A stretch of 42,862 nt of DNA from CAYSPT01 sp964432985. GTDB taxonomy: Bacteria > Muiribacteriota > CAYSPT01. Made by a program: the position numbers and the translations under genes. The stretch lies in contig CAYSPT010000044.1 of NCBI GenBank assembly GCA_964432985.1, forward strand, positions 1 through 42,862, given 5' to 3'. Below the pieces are notes generated by a model, which saw only the letters and a program-made list of their open reading frames with translations, was not told where the DNA came from and searched no databases. This document shows, piece by piece, positions 40,924 through 42,862 of this stretch (position 1 is the first letter of the stretch; each line of letters starts with the position of its first letter).

Positions 40924-42483
40924 ATGAAACGATATAGCATTGCATTGGCAATCGCAGTCCTCATCGCCTTTGCCGCCCCGGTCCTGGCGAATCCGTTCGC
41001 CGACCTGCCCTTCAGCCACTGGGCTTACGACGCGGTGAAGAAGCTCACCGACCGCGGCATCATGACCGGTATGCCGGACGGCACCTTCAAGGGCGAGAAG
41101 AAGGTTTCCCGCTATGAACTGGCGGCAGTCCTGGCACGAGCCCTGGACGCCGTGGGGACCCGCAGGGGCGGCATCGACGCCGCCGACCTCAAGACCCTGG
41201 AAAAACTGATCATCGAGTTTGCCGACGAGCTGGCGCTCCTGGGCGTCAAGGTGACGGCGCTGGAAGACGAGCTTCGAATGGTGCGCGACGATGTTGCCGC
41301 CATCAAGGGTGGATCAGGCGCTTCGGGCTGCGGCTGCGCGGGCGGCGCGGGCGGGGTGAAGATAACTGGCGATGCCGTGATCTTCACCGACTACCTGAAG
41401 TACGAAAACGACGATACCGGGGCCGGCAACCCCAAGGACGACCAGTTCACCTTCCTGCGTTTGGGTTTCAACTTCGCCGCTGACATCGATGATGACATCA
41501 GCACTTTTGTGCGCCTGATGAATGATGATATTGTTGGCAATCAATTTGAAAACATGGAGGGGGGGCAATTTGGCATCGATGTCGCCTACGTGGACGTCAA
41601 GAACTTCTTCGATTTCGGCGACGTCCGCCTGGGGCGCCAGTACGTGGCCCTGGGGCACAGCCTGGTTTTAAACGACAAGCTCGACGCCATCGCCTTTTCC
41701 AAGGACATCGACGCGCTGAAGCTTGTCTTTCTGGGCGCCGACCAGCCGCTGGCCGCCCCGGCACCCAAGAACGGTTTCGGCCTCAAGGCCCTGGACCTGA
41801 AGTACGCCTTCGGGGACCACGACGCCGAGTTCTTCTACCTGCAGAACGCCAATGTGCAGGTTGATCCCACCACCTGGGGCCTGAGCCTGGACGGGGCGGT
41901 CACCGAGGACCTCACCTACGCGCTTGAGTACAGCAAGTTCGACCCCGACACCGCCGGCGGCGTCTCGGGCACCGCCATCATGGGCGCGTTGGCCTGGGAC
42001 CTCACCGACAAGGTCGGCGTGGAGCTTGTCTACGGCAAGGGGGACGAGGAGTGGGCCCCCACCTCGGTGCACTACCACCGGCGCTACAAGGACTTCTTCG
42101 GCCAGATGAACGCTGATGCGGTTACCCCCGGGATGACCGAAGCCACCGGCTCCCTGCAGGGGGTCAAGGACATCATGCTCAAGCTGGAAAGCGAGCTTTC
42201 CGAGAAGAACACCGGCTTCCTGGTCTACGAAAAGGTGGACGCCAACAACTCAGACGGCAACACCGCCAACGACAACCACGAGTACACCCGGCTGACCCTG
42301 GGGCTCTACCACCAGTACGCCCCCAACACCGTCTTCGGCCTCTACTACGACACGGTGGAGTACGACGGCACCGGGGACGACCCCTGGGACGCCCCCGACG
42401 CCGGGGCCACCGTGCCCATCAACGATTTCTTAAACGGCGGCGGCTGGAGCTGCCTCAGGGTGGAGATGAGCGTCAAGTTCTGA
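40924..42483 (+). CDS. SLH-domain outer-membrane porin
   Basis: 519 aa. Signal peptide 1-22 (IALAIAVLIAFAAPVLA). One SLH domain at about 24-75 (FADLPFSHWAYDAVKKL, GIMTGMPDGTFKGEKKVSR). A coiled coil at about 90-126 (LKTLEKLIIEFADELALLG), then a Gly/Cys linker (GCGCAGGAGG). From about 135 to 519 is a beta-barrel of alternating strands ending in an aromatic residue (RVEMSVKF). This SlpA/Omp-alpha/OmpM layout holds the outer membrane to wall polymers and forms pores. Codons end almost only in G or C, typical of a highly expressed gene. It is expressed alone from a strong promoter with its own terminator. Confidence 0.93.
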   Translation: MKRYSIALAIAVLIAFAAPVLANPFADLPFSHWAYDAVKKLTDRGIMTGMPDGTFKGEKKVSRYELAAVLARALDAVGTRRGGIDAADLKTLEKLIIEFADELALLGVKVTALEDELRMVRDDVAAIKGGSGASGCGCAGGAGGVKITGDAVIFTDYLKYENDDTGAGNPKDDQFTFLRLGFNFAADIDDDISTFVRLMNDDIVGNQFENMEGGQFGIDVAYVDVKNFFDFGDVRLGRQYVALGHSLVLNDKLDAIAFSKDIDALKLVFLGADQPLAAPAPKNGFGLKALDLKYAFGDHDAEFFYLQNANVQVDPTTWGLSLDGAVTEDLTYALEYSKFDPDTAGGVSGTAIMGALAWDLTDKVGVELVYGKGDEEWAPTSVHYHRRYKDFFGQMNADAVTPGMTEATGSLQGVKDIMLKLESELSEKNTGFLVYEKVDANNSDGNTANDNHEYTRLTLGLYHQYAPNTVFGLYYDTVEYDGTGDDPWDAPDAGATVPINDFLNGGGWSCLRVEMSVKF

Positions 42484-42510
42484 TCACCAAAGTAGAAACA
42501 GTGCCACATA

Positions 42511-42540
42511 AAAACCGGGACTTCGGTCCCGGTTTTTTTA
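42511..42540 (+). terminator. Intrinsic terminator after the SLH-porin gene
   Basis: Stem ACCGGGAC/GTCCCGGT (42514-42533) with a TTCG loop, a flanking A-run on the left and seven Ts on the right. It lies about 30 bp past the stop. The A/T flanks could let it work in both directions. Confidence 0.95.
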
Positions 42541-42572
42541 TTCCTAATTTACTACGCTCCCTGGCTGTCGTG

Positions 42573-42601
42573 TTGACGGTTTTCCCTGCTCAGGCTACAA
42601 T
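42573..42601 (+). promoter_or_regulatory. Sigma-70-type promoter of the right-edge gene
   Basis: TTGACG (42573-42578), a 17-bp spacer and TACAAT (42596-42601). The start would fall near 42608. That coincides with a GTG in frame with the gene downstream, so a leaderless transcript is possible. Confidence 0.7.
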
Positions 42602-42664
42602 TTACTGGTGAATAGATATATCTATCTAATTAGACCCCGGTGCTGGAAGCAGACCGCCGCTTTT

Positions 42665-42862
42665 GTGAGGCGGCGTCTTCTCCCTTCGCTGGCGGCGGCG
42701 GTGTTTCTCACCCTGCTGTTTTCCCCCGTCAGCCGCGCCCAACGGACCATCCGGGTGAGCACCGCCCCGCCCCGGGACTTCTCCACCATCCAGGCGGCCA
42801 TCAACAGCGCCGCCTCCGGCGACACCATCCGGGTGGCGGCGGGCACCTACCGGGAGAACATC
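42665..42862 (+). CDS. Secreted right-handed beta-helix protein, 5' part only
   Basis: 66 codons to the window edge. From GTG 42665 the start is an ideal signal peptide (RRRLLPSLAAAVFLTLLFSP, cleavage after SRA). The mature N-terminus contains DFSTIQAAINSAASGDTI and VAAGTYREN, the standard opening of pectate-lyase-like parallel beta-helix proteins. GTG 42608 is an in-frame alternative start that would add 19 residues before the signal. Members bind or cleave polysaccharides or are surface structural proteins; the activity cannot be judged from this fragment. Confidence 0.8.
   Translation, partial: MRRRLLPSLAAAVFLTLLFSPVSRAQRTIRVSTAPPRDFSTIQAAINSAASGDTIRVAAGTYRENI

Overview
The window is a scaffold piece (one 100-N gap) from a diderm bacterium, most likely an uncultured lineage known from draft assemblies. 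Evidence for two membranes is the ExbB/ExbD/TonB set, a TonB-receptor-type beta-barrel, a SurA-like foldase, lipoprotein signals, and an SLH-domain porin. SLH-porins tether the outer membrane to the wall in groups such as Deinococcota, Cyanobacteria, Negativicutes and Armatimonadota. The phylum cannot be fixed from the sequence alone. GTG and TTG starts are common, Shine-Dalgarno (SD) sites are strong, and two intrinsic terminators use UUCG loops. No tRNA, rRNA, IS element or CRISPR array was seen.

Layout. 1-4259 (minus): ITPase/RdgB, an ATP-grasp-like protein ending at a terminator, and a secreted Ig-like (SbsA-type) repeat protein running off the left edge. 4260-7083 (plus): glnA and a TPR protein carrying two cold-shock-like domains. 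7129-26577 (minus): about 19 kb of 16 co-directional, closely spaced genes. In transcription order they are FmdB zinc ribbon, HEAT super-repeat protein, SurE, radical SAM enzyme, an apparently exported Memo-AMMECR1 fusion, a secreted beta-propeller, a lipoprotein, a membrane adenylate cyclase, a phosphodiesterase, a GAF-degenerate GGDEF protein, a large TPR protein, a plugless TonB-receptor-like barrel, ExbB, ExbD, TonB, a second HEAT protein and a nitroreductase. 26812-28086 (plus): a lone disordered protein of unknown function. 28123-35469 (minus): sugar-phosphate-isomerase-like TIM barrel, DUF2723 membrane protein, HI0933/BaiN flavoprotein, YajC, and a SurA/PpiC-like membrane foldase.

35470-36001: the assembly gap, embedded in tandem copies that resemble the 3' end of the adjacent Trm112 gene. 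36089-40477 (minus): TPR protein, GspE/PilB ATPase, GspF/PilC platform protein and a PilX-like protein with ATGA overlaps, probably a type IV pilus/type II secretion assembly unit. 40611-42540 (plus): a strong promoter, a structured leader with an attenuator-like hairpin, the SLH-porin gene and its terminator. The right edge holds the start of a secreted beta-helix protein with its own promoter. Base composition to the right of the gap looks clearly richer in G+C than to the left.

The most unusual points are: three exact-period 56-bp copies of the tonB translation-initiation region, which create two mini-ORFs in a coupling chain between exbD and tonB; an N-terminal export signal on a Memo-AMMECR1 fusion; a roughly 92-residue HEAT super-repeat; a TPR-CSD-CSD architecture; a TonB receptor without a plug; and the SLH-porin leader.
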